A stretch of DNA of 14,828 nt from Kiloniellales bacterium (GCA_030067055.1 JASJAL010000030.1:1-14828); one strand, 5' to 3'. Counted from the first letter of the stretch, positions 1 through 9,346 are shown. Notes: generated by a model from the sequence alone, not told the origin. Translations and numbers: made by a program.

Positions 1-565
1 GCAGCTCGGGATAGGCGGCCCGGAAGATCTCGGCGATGCGCCGTTCGTGATCCGGGTTGGCGTAGCCGTGCAGCAGTCCGACCGCCAGGCTCTCGATTCC
101 CTGGCGCTCGACCTCCGGCAGCCAGGACTCGACCGAGGCCTGGTCCAACGGGGTCAGGGCCTTGCCGCGCCAGTCAGAGCGCTCGCGTACCGGCCAGCGC
201 AGGTCGCGCGGGACCAGGGGCGCCGGCCGCTCGGCCTCCAGGTCGTACTGGGCGAAGCGGTTTTCGTAGGCCATCTCTAGGGAATCGCGATGGCCCTGGG
301 TGACGATCAGCGCGGTCTTGGCGCCCTTGCGTTCGATCAGGGCGTTGGTCGCCAGGGTGGTGCCGTGCAGGATCAGCCCGACCTCGCCCGGCGTCGTGCC
401 GGTCTCGGCCAGCACCCGCGCGATGCCGGCGAGGAAGCCCTCGGCCGGCTGCGCGGGCGTGGTCAGGACCTTGGCCGTGTGGACCCGGCCATCCCTCTCC
501 AGCGCGATATCGGTGAAAGTGCCACCGATATCGATAGCCAGGCGCGCCCTCTGCTCATTCCTCAT
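1..565 (-). CDS. Hydantoinase/oxoprolinase subunit A (HyuA-type), N-terminal part, cut by the window edge
   Basis: Reading the minus strand from the ATG at 565-563 gives 188 open codons that run off the left edge. The protein begins MRNEQRARLAIDIGGTFTDI, so the DIGGTFTD nucleotide-binding signature of the HyuA/5-oxoprolinase family lies at residues 12-19. A second family block, HGTTLATNALIERKGAKTA, follows at about residues 65-83. Families with this N-terminus are ATP-dependent cyclic-amide hydrolases (N-methylhydantoinase A, 5-oxoprolinase, acetone carboxylase subunit); a full subunit is near 680 residues, so roughly a quarter is visible. A GAGGG stretch about 11 bases upstream could serve as ribosome binding site. 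The gene is divergent from the cyclase gene at 809. A HyuB partner would be expected beyond the left edge. Substrate cannot be told from this fragment. Confidence 0.9.
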   Translation of the reverse strand, partial: MRNEQRARLAIDIGGTFTDIALERDGRVHTAKVLTTPAQPAEGFLAGIARVLAETGTTPGEVGLILHGTTLATNALIERKGAKTALIVTQGHRDSLEMAYENRFAQYDLEAERPAPLVPRDLRWPVRERSDWRGKALTPLDQASVESWLPEVERQGIESLAVGLLHGYANPDHERRIAEIFRAAYPEL

Positions 566-752
566 GCCCAAGCATTCCCTCGCCGCAAGCGTCCGCGCCG
601 AAGTCTAGCGCAGTTGACCCGCTGTGCGTGCCGCCGATCTCACGCAACGCAGGCTGAAAATTCTTGGCGGCCAAAGGCTTTCGCTCCGGGCGGCTGCGCG
701 TCGACCATTGCTCGCGGCCGGGCCGGCCCCCAGGTCCCGGCGGGCTTGCGTG

Positions 753-782
753 TTGCGGCGGTGAAGCCAAAACACGCATAAT
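753..782 (+). promoter_or_regulatory. Candidate sigma70-type promoter of the FHA-cyclase gene
   Basis: TTGCGG (753-758) and CATAAT (777-782) are separated by 18 bases. The -10 hexamer matches the consensus at 5 of 6 positions and the -35 at 3 of 6. Transcription would start near 789, giving a leader of about 20 bases that includes the GGGAGGT ribosome binding site at 797-803. The layout resembles the candidate promoter ahead of the kinase at 2700-2729. Prediction by eye only; the remaining 566-752 stretch shows nothing else recognisable. Confidence 0.4.
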
Positions 783-808
783 GCGGCCGATCAGCAGGGA
801 GGTGCCTG

Positions 809-1729
809 ATGCCGGAGGCGGCCCAGGAACTGGCCATACTCTTCGTCGACGTCTGCGACAGCACCGAGCTCTACGAGCGCCTGGGCGACGACCAGGCGCG
901 GGCGATGATCGATGCTTGGATGAGCGGGTCGGCAGAGGCCGTGGCGGCGCACGGCGGTCGGGTGGTGAAGACCCTGGGCGACGGGATCCTGAGTACCTTC
1001 CCCAGCGCCGAAACCGCACTGGCGGCGGCGCTTTCGATGCAGGAGCAGGAGCGGGCGCAGGTCCGGATCCGCGCGGCTTTCCACGTGGGCCCGGTCATCG
1101 AGAGCGGGGGCGACATCTTCGGTGACGCGGTCAACGTCGCCGCAAGGGTCGCGGCCTTGGCCAAGGAGGACGAGATCCTCTTCACCGAGAGCTCGGTTCG
1201 CGCCCTTCCGCCGGAGGCCCGGCTGGGGACGCGGTTCCTGGACAAGGCCATGGTCAAGGGAAAGAAAGAGCCCGTCGCGATCTACGGCCTGGTCTCCGAC
1301 GCCCAGGACAACACGGTGATGATGCAGGCGGCCGAATCAGGCTCCACCGGCGGCTCGCCCCTGACGCTCTACTACCGCGGCGAGACGCTGGCTCTCGGAG
1401 AGAGTTCCGACCGGCTTCAACTCGGCCGCGACTCGGCGAACGGCCTGACGGTCGACGGCAGCCACGTATCCCGCAGCCACGCCACGATCGAGCCGCGGCG
1501 CGGCAAGTTCTTCCTCCTCGACCACAGCACCAACGGCACCTACGTCGTTTTCGAAGGGCGCGCGCCGGTATACCTGAGACGCGAGCTTCTGCAGCTGGTC
1601 GGCCAGGGCGTCATCTCCCTCGGCCAGCTGCCCTCGGAGAACCAGTCCGATACGATCCGCTTCGTCTGGGGCGACAGCCAGGACAGCCAGGAAACGCCGC
1701 TCCCGCAAAAGATCCTCGGCCGCGGCTGA
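809..1729 (+). CDS. Class III adenylate cyclase fused to a C-terminal FHA domain
   Basis: A 306-residue, apparently cytoplasmic protein without signal peptide or membrane segment. Residues 8-162 form a class III nucleotide cyclase domain. The metal-binding aspartates are D14 (in FVDVCDST) and D58 (in LGDGILSTF). The purine-selecting pair is K54 and D102 (in GDIFGDAVN), and the transition-state residues are N109 and R113 (in VNVAAR). A complete K/D pair favours ATP, hence cAMP formation. Residues about 185-275 form an FHA domain with G206-R207, S221, H224 and N242-G243, the residues that bind phosphothreonine in this family. GGGAGGT ends 5 bases before the ATG. The gene converges on the PP2C phosphatase and lies about 1 kb from the Ser/Thr kinase, so the FHA domain probably reads a phosphothreonine made by that kinase (inference). 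The linker contains T169 in a DNTVMM context, a possible phosphosite. Confidence 0.92.
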   Translation: MPEAAQELAILFVDVCDSTELYERLGDDQARAMIDAWMSGSAEAVAAHGGRVVKTLGDGILSTFPSAETALAAALSMQEQERAQVRIRAAFHVGPVIESGGDIFGDAVNVAARVAALAKEDEILFTESSVRALPPEARLGTRFLDKAMVKGKKEPVAIYGLVSDAQDNTVMMQAAESGSTGGSPLTLYYRGETLALGESSDRLQLGRDSANGLTVDGSHVSRSHATIEPRRGKFFLLDHSTNGTYVVFEGRAPVYLRRELLQLVGQGVISLGQLPSENQSDTIRFVWGDSQDSQETPLPQKILGRG

Positions 1730-1782
1730 GGCCTGGCGCACTTCCCGAATCAGAGGCCTTCGCCCCCGGCAGGAGAATGCCT

Positions 1783-2526
1783 TCAGGTCGCCCCCGGCCG
1801 GACCACGATCAGGGTCACGTCGTCCGAGGCCCCATTCTCCTCGGCCAGCGCGAGCAGCGCGTCGACAGCCGCCTGACAATCCGGATCTCGCAGAAGTCGG
1901 CCGATCTCCGGCTCGGAAACCGCTTTGGTCAATCCGTCCGTGCAGAGCAGGTAGACGTCTTCCGGCGCCAGCTCGTGGCGCGAGAGATCGACGTCCAGGC
2001 GCGTCATGGCTCCGACGGCCCGGGTGATCACATTGGCGGCCGGATGGGACTGGACCTCCGCCCGGTCGATCAAACCGCGCTCGACCAGGTCTTCCACGCG
2101 CGAATGGTCTCGGGTCAGCTGCGACAAGACACCATCCCGCAGACGATAGATCCGGCTGTCCCCGGCCCAGAGACAGGACACGCCCTCGGCGTCACCGAGC
2201 AGAACAGCGGCGGTCGTCCCGACCACGCGGCCGTCTGTATGTCGCTCGGCATAGGCCCGCAGCGCCTCGTTGGCCTGCTCCAGCCGCGCCTGCGCCGCCG
2301 CTTCCCGGCCGCCTTCGGCGCCGTCCAGCGGCAGGTCGCGCAGGCATTCGGCGACGGTCCGGCTCGCGTGGCTACCCGCTTCGTGCCCGCCCATGCCATC
2401 GGCGACGGCCCAGAGCGCAAGCTCCGGCTGCTCCAGGAAGGCATCTTCGTTGGTCTTCCGCGCGGAGCCCATGCAGCTTGCCGCCGCGGACCCCCAAAGG
2501 AAGCTAGTCGTCCTGTCAGGCATCAC
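1783..2526 (-). CDS. PP2C-family (PrpC/Stp-like) protein Ser/Thr phosphatase
   Basis: A 247-residue single-domain PP2C phosphatase, close to the usual length of bacterial PrpC/Stp proteins. Family motifs occur in order: RKTNEDA (23-29), VADGMGGHEAG (41-51), GTTAAV (103-108), AGDSRIY (121-127), TRDHS (138-142), ITRAVG (167-172), CTDGLT (195-200) and ASDDVT (233-238). The metal-binding aspartates D28, D43, D197 and D235/D236 are all present, so it should be active as a metal-dependent phosphoprotein phosphatase. Translation can begin at GTG 2526 or the adjacent ATG 2523; a G-rich GGGTGGG stretch just upstream is the only ribosome binding candidate. The gene is divergent from the kinase (232-base gap) and converges on the FHA-cyclase with a 53-base gap. 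It is the likely antagonist of the neighbouring kinase. No membrane segment is visible. Confidence 0.93.
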   Translation of the reverse strand: MMPDRTTSFLWGSAAASCMGSARKTNEDAFLEQPELALWAVADGMGGHEAGSHASRTVAECLRDLPLDGAEGGREAAAQARLEQANEALRAYAERHTDGRVVGTTAAVLLGDAEGVSCLWAGDSRIYRLRDGVLSQLTRDHSRVEDLVERGLIDRAEVQSHPAANVITRAVGAMTRLDVDLSRHELAPEDVYLLCTDGLTKAVSEPEIGRLLRDPDCQAAVDALLALAEENGASDDVTLIVVRPGAT

Positions 2527-2699
2527 CCACCCATCTGCGCCGGGCCGGGCCTTGGCCTGCCCGTTTCGCAGCAGCCCCCCTTTGGCGAAGCGTTTCCGGC
2601 GGTAAGACTAACATAGCGCCCCGCAGTTGAAAGCCGCCGCCGGCATTCGCGGTATCGTTCTCCGAGCTCCGGCCGGACCGAGCGGGCCGCGCAAGTGGC

Positions 2700-2729
2700 T
2701 TGGTGCCGGTCGTCACAACCTGTTATAAG
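2700..2729 (+). promoter_or_regulatory. Candidate sigma70-type promoter of the kinase-deacetylase-TPR operon
   Basis: TTGGTG (2700-2705) and TATAAG (2724-2729) are 18 bases apart; the -10 matches 5 of 6 consensus positions. Transcription would begin near 2736, about 23 bases before the GTG start at 2759, which has a GGGGGG run at 2747-2752 as a possible ribosome binding site. Spacing and leader length mirror the candidate cyclase promoter, hinting at shared control. By-eye prediction. Confidence 0.4.
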
Positions 2730-2758
2730 TCCTGACGATTTGGTCCGGGGGGCACGGT

Positions 2759-4349
<1,591 letters not shown>

Positions 4350-4357
<8 letters not shown>

Positions 4358-5333
4358 GGTCTCGGTAGCCGCGCTCCTGCTGCTCGCAAGCCTGCTCGCC
4401 GGCTGCCTGCACAGAGAGGCCGACGTCTTGGTCAGCAGCCGCGACTTCCTGATCGTCAAGGCGGGGCCGTCGGACAACGCGCGGACCCTGGCCGAACGTC
4501 ATCTCGACGATCCGGGGATGGCCTGGGCCATCAAGCGAGCCAACGGGAACCGCCGCGTGCGGCCGGGGGATGAAGTCGTCGTTCCCCTGAGATTTGCCAA
4601 TCGGGCCGCGGTCTTCGCGGGCGGCTATCAGAAGGTCCCGATCCTCGCCTACCATCGCTTTTCCAAGGGCGCCAGCTGCGACAAGCTCTCGATCTCGAAG
4701 AAGTCCTTCGAGCGTCACCTCGCCTACCTGCGGGACAAGGGCTACAAGGTCATCGGCCTCAAGGATCTGGCCCGATTCCTCGAAGGCGAGATCTCACTGC
4801 CCGAGAAGTCGGTGGTGCTGACCATCGACGACGGCTACGGCTCCACCTACGACATCGCATATCCATTGCTGCGCCGCTTCGGATACCAGGCAACGGTCTT
4901 CGTCTACACCGACTTCGTCGGCACCTCCGCGGGTCTGAACTGGACACAGATGAAGGCGATGCTGGATTCGGGCCTGATCGACATCCAGCCGCATTCGAAG
5001 ACCCACGCGGACTTGACCAAGCGCCTGAAGGGCGAGGGCGACGCGGCCTACCTGAAAAGGGTACGCGATGAGGTCAAGCTGTCCTCCCGGACCCTGCGCC
5101 GCAAGCTGGGCGTCTCCATACACACCTTCTCCTTTCCCTTCGGGGCGGAGAACGACGCGCTGCTGAAGATCCTGGAGGACGAAGGCTTCGACCTTGGCGT
5201 GACCGTGACCCGCGGCGGCAACCCCGCCTTCGCCAATCCCTACGCCTTGCGGCGCACGCAGATCTATTGCAAGGACGGTGTCAAAGCCCTCGCACGCAAG
5301 CTCAACGTCTTCGAGCGGATTTCGCAGCGATGA
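4350..5333 (+). CDS. Lipoprotein with LysM-like domain and NodB polysaccharide deacetylase domain
   Basis: A 327-residue predicted lipoprotein. Residues 1-18 are a hydrophobic signal ending in lipobox LLAGC, with C19 the lipidated cysteine. Residues about 32-80 resemble a degenerate LysM (VKAGPSDNARTLAERHL, then VRPGDEVVVPL). Residues about 95-325 are a NodB/PgaB-like deacetylase: PILAYHRF (97-104), TIDDGY with catalytic and metal Asp D160/D161, the metal site H215xxxH219, and FSFPFG (260-265). All core residues are present, so metal-dependent N-deacetylation of an amino-sugar polymer is likely; the substrate (poly-N-acetylglucosamine-like glycan, peptidoglycan or other) is not determined. 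The ATG at 4350 lies inside the kinase stop (ATGCCTAG overlap), 10 bases after AAGGAG (4334-4339); GTG 4344 is an alternative. The overlap suggests translational coupling to the kinase and a shared job in the envelope. Confidence 0.88.
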
Positions 5334-6325
5334 CCGCAGCGGTCAGGCGGGTCGCATATCTCGTCGTCTTGGCCGGGCTGACCGCGTCCTGCGTGCAATC
5401 GAGCTCGCAGACATGGCTCAGCGGGGACTTCCCGGCCGAACGCGAGAAGCTGGCCCGCCAGCTGGCGAAGAAGGGCGACCTGAGTGGCGCCCTCGTCCAA
5501 TGGCGGGTCCTGGAAGGGCTCAGCCCCGACGACCGCAACATCAGGCGCGAACGCCGCAAGCTGGAATCGCAGATCGACAAGAAGGCGAAGGCCACCTTCT
5601 CCAAGGCCAAGGCCGATCTTGCGAAGGGGCGCAGCACCCAAGCCTGGAACGGGTTCCTGAGGGTCCTGAAACTCGATCCCAACCACGCCGGCGCGCTCGC
5701 CGAGTTGCAGGCCCTGGAGGTCCGACGGCTCCGCCGCAGCCGCAGCCGCGTCGTCGAATCGCTCTACCAGAAGGAGCTGGAAGCGGCCAAGGCGGAGGTC
5801 CGCAAGGCCGCCGCGCCGGCCAAGCAGCCGAGCAAACCCACGGCGAAAAGCCAGCCCAAGGACGGCACGAGCCCGCGGAACCGGTCGCTCGGCCAGTCCC
5901 GTGCCTTGGTCGAGAAGGCCGCCTTTCGCGAGTCGATCACATCGCTTGAACAGCACCTGGCGAAATATCCCGAGGACAAGGACGCCCGAGGGCTGCTGTC
6001 CCTGTCCCATCGGCGCCTCGGCCTCGAACTCTACGAGGACGGAAGGCTCCGCGAGGCCCTGCCCCACCTCAAGGCGTCGAGGACCTTCGATGCGGAGGCC
6101 GACGTTGCGGACGCCGATCGCGCCAAGAGGGCTCTGTCGGAAACCAAGCGACGTCTGGCGCAGGAAAGCTACGAGAAGGGCTTGCGGGCCTTTCAGAAGG
6201 ACGTCGACCAGGCAATCGTCTTCCTGCAGGAAACGCTGGTCTACGATCCGGACCATGCCAAGGCTCAGGTATTCCTGAACCGCGCGCGCAAGATCAAGGA
6301 AACGCTGGGCTCCGTGAGCGACTGA
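5330..6325 (+). CDS. TPR-repeat lipoprotein, last gene of the kinase operon
   Basis: A 331-residue protein starting at an ATG that overlaps the deacetylase stop by four bases (ATGA, 5330-5333), a classic coupled junction. Upstream in-frame codons would replace the signal peptide with an implausible sequence, so this start is preferred. Residues 1-20 are a signal with lipobox LTASC; C21 would be lipidated. The rest is helical and repetitive, with TPR-like units near KKGDLSGALVQWRVLEGLSP, KGRSTQAWNGFLRVLKLDPN, FRESITSLEQHLAKYPED, YEDGRLREALPHLKASRTFD and VDQAIVFLQETLVYDPDHAK. A basic, low-complexity A/P/K linker separates the first two repeats from the others. Function is unknown; TPR lipoproteins often scaffold envelope machines, and co-translation with the deacetylase suggests a partner role comparable to TPR proteins of glycan export systems (inference). 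Confidence 0.85.
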   Translation: MTAAVRRVAYLVVLAGLTASCVQSSSQTWLSGDFPAEREKLARQLAKKGDLSGALVQWRVLEGLSPDDRNIRRERRKLESQIDKKAKATFSKAKADLAKGRSTQAWNGFLRVLKLDPNHAGALAELQALEVRRLRRSRSRVVESLYQKELEAAKAEVRKAAAPAKQPSKPTAKSQPKDGTSPRNRSLGQSRALVEKAAFRESITSLEQHLAKYPEDKDARGLLSLSHRRLGLELYEDGRLREALPHLKASRTFDAEADVADADRAKRALSETKRRLAQESYEKGLRAFQKDVDQAIVFLQETLVYDPDHAKAQVFLNRARKIKETLGSVSD

Positions 6326-6366
6326 ACCCGGTTCGGCCTGGGCAGACGCTTGGTCGGGCTACGATC

Positions 6367-7656
6367 CTACTGACTGGTCTGGGAGAGGTTCTCCAAGCGC
6401 TCCATGAGCTCTTTGGCCTGGGCGCGATAGACCTTGGCGGGTTCGTAGTTCGGATCGATGTCCTGCAGCACCTTGTCCCAGATCTGGACCGCCTTATCCA
6501 GTTCCTGAAGCCGGTAGGCGGTCAGCGCCTGGCGGTGGTAAGCCTCTGCCACCCTGGGCTTCAGGCTGACCAGCTGCTTTTTCGCCTCGGCGTGGTCCGG
6601 CGCCAGCTTGACCACTTCGCTGTAGGTGTCGAAGGCGTCGATCGGCAGGTTTTGATTGTCGAAGCGTGACGCCTCGGCGAAGAGGTTCTCGGCACGCTGT
6701 CGGCGCGTTACCTGATCCAAGCGCTTGCCGACGGCCGCATTTCCGGGCTCGAGCTCGTCGGCGCGCTTGAGCGCGCGCTGGGCGTCGGTCAGGCGGCCGC
6801 CGCCGTAGAGCTGGTCGGCATGATCGAGATAGGTCGCAACGGCGACCTTGCGAACGACCGATGCCTCGGGGAACTCGACCAGTCCTTCTTCCAGGTGATT
6901 GATGGCGCTGCGGTATTCGCCTCGGCCGCGGTAATCTTCGGCCGTGGACAGCACCCGTTCGATGGCCTGCGCCTCGGTTTCGACAGCGCGCAGCCGCTGC
7001 GCCGCCTCGGCCGACTTCCGGGCCTCGGCCTCGGTCGGCACGGCGGGCGCCGGGGCGGGTGCGGTGCTCTGCAGGGCTTGCTGAGGTTCTTCCTCAACGG
7101 CCTTTTTCGGTTCGACCTTCGCTGCCTGTTGCGGCTCTTTCTTAACCGCCTTCTGAGGCTCTTTCGGCGCCGTCTTCGAGGCCACCGCCTTGGGTGGTGC
7201 ACTGCCCGGCACGCGGATGGTCTGTCCAACCTCGATCTCGCTGGGATTCTCGAGATTGTTGTAGCGGGCCAGAATGTAGAATTTCAGCGGATCGCCCAGC
7301 ATCCGCTTTGCGACCGAAGAAATCGAATCGCCGGGCTGCATCTTGTAGAGGAAATGCTTGGGGCCCAGGACCGCAACCGGATCGGCCGCGATCTGTGCCT
7401 TGAGATCCAGCGCCAAGCGGCTGTCCGGCACCTCGGCCAGGTAGGCATCGAGCTCCGCGCCGGCCTGCCCTTCCTCGCCCTTTTCGAGAAGCGAGATGGC
7501 CTTCTTGAGGCGTTCCCGTGGCGTAAGTTCCGGTTCCGGCTGGTACTGGACGACCGGCTGTGCCTCCGCATCGGCCTCGCCGTTCGTTCCGGTCTCGCAA
7601 GCCGCGAGCCCGAGCACGAGGCCCAAGCAAACTAGAAGACCTGTCGTTCTCCGCAT
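6367..7656 (-). CDS. Lipoprotein with LysM domain, charged repeat linker and TPR repeats
   Basis: A 429-residue protein read from ATG 7656. The reading frame stays open further upstream to 7935, but only this start gives a signal peptide with lipobox GLAAC (C20), and GGAGGGGG lies about 10 bases ahead. Residues about 44-92 form a helical TPR-like segment. Residues 104-150 are a good LysM (YKMQPGDSISSVAKRMLGD, ending VGQTIRVPG), the fold that binds N-acetylglucosamine-containing glycans. Residues about 152-215 are a low-complexity linker of repeated EPQ(K/Q)A units followed by an Ala/Pro stretch, suited to spanning the periplasm. The remainder contains TPR repeats such as GEYRSAINHLEEGLVEFPEA and ELDKAVQIWDKVLQDIDPNY. 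It converges on the TPR lipoprotein with a 41-base gap, in which I see no convincing terminator. Role inferred: glycan-anchored scaffold of the same envelope system. Confidence 0.86.
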   Translation of the reverse strand: MRRTTGLLVCLGLVLGLAACETGTNGEADAEAQPVVQYQPEPELTPRERLKKAISLLEKGEEGQAGAELDAYLAEVPDSRLALDLKAQIAADPVAVLGPKHFLYKMQPGDSISSVAKRMLGDPLKFYILARYNNLENPSEIEVGQTIRVPGSAPPKAVASKTAPKEPQKAVKKEPQQAAKVEPKKAVEEEPQQALQSTAPAPAPAVPTEAEARKSAEAAQRLRAVETEAQAIERVLSTAEDYRGRGEYRSAINHLEEGLVEFPEASVVRKVAVATYLDHADQLYGGGRLTDAQRALKRADELEPGNAAVGKRLDQVTRRQRAENLFAEASRFDNQNLPIDAFDTYSEVVKLAPDHAEAKKQLVSLKPRVAEAYHRQALTAYRLQELDKAVQIWDKVLQDIDPNYEPAKVYRAQAKELMERLENLSQTSQ

Positions 7657-8162
7657 TTCAACTGCGCCCCCTCCGCCGAGACAGACAACAACCGCAGTCC
7701 GGAATCTGTCGCCCGGTCTACCTTGCCTGGTGACCTTTGCGCCGGCCTTCTCCTCGGGCCCGCCGCACCGCATTTTAGCAGAATGCCGGCCAAAGACCAC
7801 CAAGGAGCGGCCGGCCCCGTTCTTCAACCTCAAGCAGAGCGGTTGTGCGGCAATGCCGCGATCCGGCCGGCCCCGGCTGGCGCCGAAGAGCAGACCCCCG
7901 GCCGGTTTCGCGGGTGCGGTCAAGGACTTGGCCATATCGACCCGGCATCCCGCTCCGAGGCGATCTCGGCGATGGCGCTCCCGATTTCAACCTCCGGGCG
8001 TGCGCCTCGTCCTGCGATGGCCTGATGGACTCCTCTCTCGCTGCCCAGCGCACCGGCCGCAGCCCGGCGCGGCTGGCAGCCTAGGCGGGCACCGCCGCCT
8101 TGGAAGCGCCGCCACCGCCGCTTATGCTCCGTCGCGGCAGAGCCAGATGCGGAGACCGCCCC
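7657..8162. other. 506-base divergent intergenic region
   Basis: This gap separates the divergent LysM-TPR lipoprotein and the HisC-like aminotransferase. Reading frames are open on both strands, as is common in GC-rich DNA, but none shows a recognisable domain, a signal sequence or a convincing ribosome binding site. It holds a candidate promoter for the minus-strand gene at 7772-7780 and the GGAG ribosome binding site of the plus-strand gene at 8151-8154. I see no tRNA and no convincing structured RNA. Confidence 0.5.
7772..7780 (-). promoter_or_regulatory. Candidate extended -10 promoter of the LysM-TPR gene
   Basis: On the minus strand these bases read TGCTAAAAT, an extended -10 element (TGn followed by TAAAAT, 5 of 6 to consensus), in otherwise GC-rich DNA. 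The nearest -35-like hexamer, TTGGTG, sits 20 bases upstream, longer than ideal. The leader to ATG 7656 would be about 110 bases. By-eye prediction. Confidence 0.3.
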
Positions 8163-9272
8163 ATGTCTCAGGACGATATTCCCTTCACGGCGCTGGTGCG
8201 GAGCCTGCCGGCGACGGTTCCCTTCGTCGGGCCGGAGGCGATCGAGCGGCAGCGCGGCCGGACCTTTGCGGCGCGGATCGGCGCCAACGAGAGCGCCTTC
8301 GGCGTCTCCCCCAAGGCCGCGGCGGCCATGCGCGACGCCGTCGGGCGGGTCTCCTGGTACGGCGATCCCGAGAGCTTCGACCTGCGCCAGGCCCTGGCCA
8401 CCAAGCACGGTGTGGCCATGGAGGAGATCTGCGTCGGCGGCGGCATCGACGAGCTGCTCGGCCTGGTGGTCCGCATGACCGTGACCCCGGGCACTCCGGT
8501 GGTCACCTCGCTGGGCGCCTATCCGACCTTCAACTACCACGTCGCGGGCTTCGGCGGCCGGCTGGTCGCTCTGCCCTACGTCGCGGACCGGGAGGACCCG
8601 GCGTCGCTCCTGGCTGCGGTGAGGAAGGAGGCGGCGCCGCTGGTCTACCTGGCCAACCCGGACAACCCCATGGGCACCTGGCAGGAAGCGGGCGCCGTCG
8701 CCGACCTCATCGCGGCGCTGCCGCCGGGCTGCCTGCTGGTCCTGGACGAGGCCTACATCGAGTTCGCGCCCGAGGGCCTGGCGCCGCCGATCGATACCGG
8801 CGACCCGCGGGTCATTCGGATGCGCACCTTCTCCAAAGCGCACGGCATGGCCGGCGCGCGGATCGGCTATGCGATCGCGCACCGGGAGCTGATCACCGGC
8901 CTGAACAAGATCCGCAACCACTTCGGGCTGAACCGCATCGCCCAGGCGGGCGCGCTGGCGTCGCTGGGCGATTCGAACTTCGTCGCGCAGGTCGCAGCTC
9001 GGGTCGAGGACGGCCGCCAGGACACTTACGCCCTGGCGGCGCGCCTGGGCCTTCAGGCGATCCCCTCGGCGACCAACTTCGTCGCCATCGACGTCGGCTC
9101 GGGCGAGAGAGCAAAGGCCATCCTGCAGGCCCTGCAGGAGGAGGACGTCTTCATCCGCAGGCCCGGGGTCGCCCCTCTCGACCGCTGCATCCGGGTCACC
9201 GTCGGCCGGCCCGAGGATCGCGCCCTCTTCGCCGCGGCCTTCGAGAAGGTGCTGGCAAGCGTGCCGACCTGA
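8163..9272 (+). CDS. HisC-like class I/II PLP-dependent aminotransferase
   Basis: A 369-residue fold-type I aminotransferase related to histidinol-phosphate aminotransferase, near the family's usual length. Visible motifs are IGANESAFG (39-47), WYGDPES (65-71), LANPDNPMGT (163-172) with N168, LDEAYIEF (194-201) with D195 and Y198, and TFSKAHGMAGARIGY (222-236), where K225 should carry PLP and R233 contacts its phosphate. A C-terminal CIRVTVGRPED block supplies the usual substrate-carboxylate arginine. ATG 8163 is preferred over in-frame codons from 8100 because GGAG (8151-8154) lies 8 bases before it and the homologous region begins just after. No his gene is adjacent, so it may be a paralogue acting on histidinol phosphate, an aromatic amino acid or another amine. 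It stands alone on this strand, followed by an inverted repeat. Confidence 0.9.
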   Translation: MSQDDIPFTALVRSLPATVPFVGPEAIERQRGRTFAARIGANESAFGVSPKAAAAMRDAVGRVSWYGDPESFDLRQALATKHGVAMEEICVGGGIDELLGLVVRMTVTPGTPVVTSLGAYPTFNYHVAGFGGRLVALPYVADREDPASLLAAVRKEAAPLVYLANPDNPMGTWQEAGAVADLIAALPPGCLLVLDEAYIEFAPEGLAPPIDTGDPRVIRMRTFSKAHGMAGARIGYAIAHRELITGLNKIRNHFGLNRIAQAGALASLGDSNFVAQVAARVEDGRQDTYALAARLGLQAIPSATNFVAIDVGSGERAKAILQALQEEDVFIRRPGVAPLDRCIRVTVGRPEDRALFAAAFEKVLASVPT

Positions 9273-9280
9273 GACCGCAG

Positions 9281-9317
9281 GTCGGTCGCAGCCAGGACTC
9301 TCCGCACGGCGACCGAC
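9281..9317. terminator. 9-bp perfect inverted repeat between convergent genes, possible bidirectional terminator
   Basis: GTCGGTCGC (9281-9289) and GCGACCGAC (9309-9317) are exact reverse complements around a 19-base loop. They begin 8 bases after the stop of the HisC-like gene and lie 29 bases from the stop of the convergent GYD gene. Neither side has a T-run, so a classical intrinsic terminator is not shown; the position suggests transcript-end protection or pausing. Confidence 0.4.
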
Positions 9318-9346
9318 AGCGCGCCGGCCGCAATGTCTTCCCACAC

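Noticed and set aside
1729..1760. Two AGGCCT copies between the convergent cyclase and phosphatase genes as a terminator hairpin
   Set aside because: Each copy is self-complementary and only 6 bp, with a 19-base loop and no T-run; this is too weak to call.
6326..6366. Terminator between the convergent TPR and LysM-TPR genes
   Set aside because: Only 3-4 bp stems can be drawn in this 41-base gap and there is no T-run.
7657..7935. N-terminal extension of the LysM-TPR gene to 7935 (in-frame, no stop)
   Set aside because: The extension is low in protein character and would bury a clear lipoprotein signal peptide with its own upstream GGAGGGGG; it is treated as a leader.
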